The translations under genes were made by a program, and so were the position numbers. From UMGS1387 sp045541355 (GTDB lineage: Bacteria; Bacillota; Clostridia; Oscillospirales; CAG-382): a stretch of 14,346 nucleotides of DNA. Location: NCBI GenBank assembly GCA_045541355.1, contig JAZQIW010000070.1:1-14346 (forward strand), given 5' to 3'. Of the stretch, positions 13,576 to 14,346 are shown piece after piece. The first letter of the stretch is position 1. The number at the start of each line of letters is the position of its first letter. The notes beneath the pieces are model-generated. The model was not told where the DNA came from, ran no database searches, and saw nothing but the letters and a program-made list of their open reading frames with translations.

Positions 13576-13868
13576 GCTTTTGGAGTTACTTTTTTAGTTT
13601 CATTTTTGTCAGGAAGGAGTGTTTCGGCACTGCGGTGCCGAGTTTCTTTTGGCCCGCCCCAAAAGAAACCAAAAACGCTCCACTCAAAAAGAGGGAGTGG
13701 CTCGGTCGGGGGTAATTTGTACTTTTTAATTGCTGATTTTGACACTCGCGGTTTTAAAAAAGGCTTTCTTTTATTCGTCAAAATCAGGGACATTTGTAAC
13801 TATTGGCTACATCTCCCCGACGCTCCGCTAAACCTCCCTCTTTCGCCGTGGTGGCTTAACTCTCTCCG
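13576..13868 (+). repeat. Structured intergenic repeat, long copy L
   Basis: In order this copy holds AGTTAC and AGTTTCATTTTTGTC modules, then AGGAGTG. Hairpin H1 follows (13625-13640, CGGCAC, loop TGCG, GTGCCG), then H2 (13642-13669, 11-bp perfect stem, loop CCCGCC). H3 is CCACTC/GAGTGG (13680-13700). H4 has an 11-bp perfect stem (13733-13743 with 13777-13787) and a 33-base loop. A conserved tail ends at 13868. The stretch from about 13669 onward recurs inverted at 14092-14290, with unbroken identical runs up to 36 bases. TTTCGCCG (13841-13848) can also pair with CGGCGAAA (13879-13886). No credible gene lies within it. Confidence 0.85.
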
Positions 13869-14091
13869 AGCTTTTGTTCGGCGAAAGTGTTATGTTTGCA
13901 AAAACGCTGTATGAGGGAGGTTGTGGGGTGTTTGGTGCGTTATACGTCTTGTTGGCACAAGTATATGTGTTCGGTGCGAGGGTTTAGATGTTGTTATTGC
14001 TGTTAGATACCCTTGCAAGTATTGCAAATGATATTTGAAAATGTACTTGTTCCCTAACTGTCCAAAACCATGTGTTTAGCACCCACCCCAA
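13869..14091. other. Gene-free spacer between the inverted repeat copies
   Basis: This 223-base stretch has a G/T-rich left part and no ribosome site or reading frame of interest. It forms the centre of the inverted pair. Nothing recognisable is seen in it. Confidence 0.5.
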
Positions 14092-14346
14092 CGGAGGGAG
14101 ATAAGCCACCACGGCGAAAGAGGGAGATTCAGCGGAGCGTCGGGGAGATGTAGCCCATAGTTACACCCATCCCTGATTTTGACGAACCGAAGATAAAACC
14201 TCGAAAACCGTGAGTGTCAAAATCAGCAATTAAAAAGTACAAATTGTCCCCGACCGAGCCACTCCCTCTTTTTGAGTGGAGCGCTTTGGTTACTTTGTCG
14301 CGGGACAAAGTAACGGAAAACGCGGCTCGCAAGCCGCGGAACTTCC
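14092..14346 (-). repeat. Structured intergenic repeat, long copy R (cut by window end)
   Basis: Read on the minus strand from the window end, this copy has TTCCGCGG, then H1 (14338-14321, stem CGCGGCT/AGCCGCG, loop TGCG). H2 follows (14314-14289, stem GTTACTTTGTC/GACAAAGTAAC, loop CCGC), then the CCACTC hairpin, and H4 (14226-14216 with 14183-14173) with a 32-base loop. The tail matches copy L. Stem bases of H1 and H2 differ from copy L while pairing and loops are kept. The outer end lies beyond the window. Confidence 0.85.

Noticed and set aside
13606..13914. Reading frame in copy L, 102 codons, sharing GSGSVG and NLYFLIADFD with a frame in copy R (14129-14332)
   Set aside because: The shared peptide follows from the inverted repeat. 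Hairpin stems change on both sides, the H4 loop differs by one base between copies (33 versus 32), which breaks the frame, and there is no ribosome site. Structure, not coding, explains the conservation.

Overview
The window looks like a chromosomal segment from an anaerobic Firmicute of class Clostridia, plausibly the Ruminococcaceae/Oscillospiraceae neighbourhood. The evidence is the strong AGGAGG-type ribosome binding sites, near-consensus sigma-A promoters with extended -10 TGn motifs, encoded tRNA CCA ends, and the gene families present. No rRNA, phage, transposase, CRISPR or plasmid gene is visible. The assignment is an inference from style and homology remembered for the families; no search was run.

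Layout. (1) 1-2776, plus strand: a Gfo/Idh/MocA oxidoreductase behind an almost perfect promoter, a YitT-type membrane protein, and a small chimeric protein whose N-terminus resembles a clostridial membrane protein often labelled dihydropteridine reductase and whose C-terminus resembles a TetR ligand-binding domain. (2) 2783-5693: an SGNH/GDSL hydrolase on the minus strand, divergent from a PHP phosphoesterase and a Y_phosphatase3-type phosphatase with an N-terminal beta-sandwich; the two promoters are back to back. (3) 5749-6421: a five-tRNA operon (Phe, Gly, Val, Asp, Thr) with a consensus promoter and terminator. (4) 6450-8250: repeat material, then a histidinol-phosphatase-like PHP gene whose whole predicted 5' leader is a GAAGAAA tandem repeat, then a Cof-type HAD phosphatase. 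(5) 8279-8504: repeat material. (6) 12371 down to 8471, minus strand: ribokinase, a small SGNH hydrolase, pyrH, frr and cdsA, ending in a strong terminator. (7) 12422-13470: a WYL-domain regulator divergent from ribokinase. (8) 13491-14346: gene-free, repeat-rich DNA.

The core of the window is housekeeping: translation (tRNAs, ribosome recycling factor), UMP phosphorylation, CDP-diacylglycerol synthesis, and ribose and histidinol-phosphate metabolism. The WYL regulator may control the divergent ribokinase gene, but nothing in the sequence proves this.

The most unusual content is a structured intergenic repeat family, seen at 6450-6546, 8279-8504 and 13540-14346. It is built from modules resembling AGTTACATTTTTG followed by AGGAGT and a GC-rich hairpin. 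Two long copies face each other at the right end of the window. Their two leading hairpins keep their shape and loops (TGCG; C-rich) while their stem bases change on both sides, which is the signature of selection on structure. Two copies also carry the same 13-bp terminator stem, placed directly after cdsA and after the WYL regulator. I could not match this family to a named element from memory.
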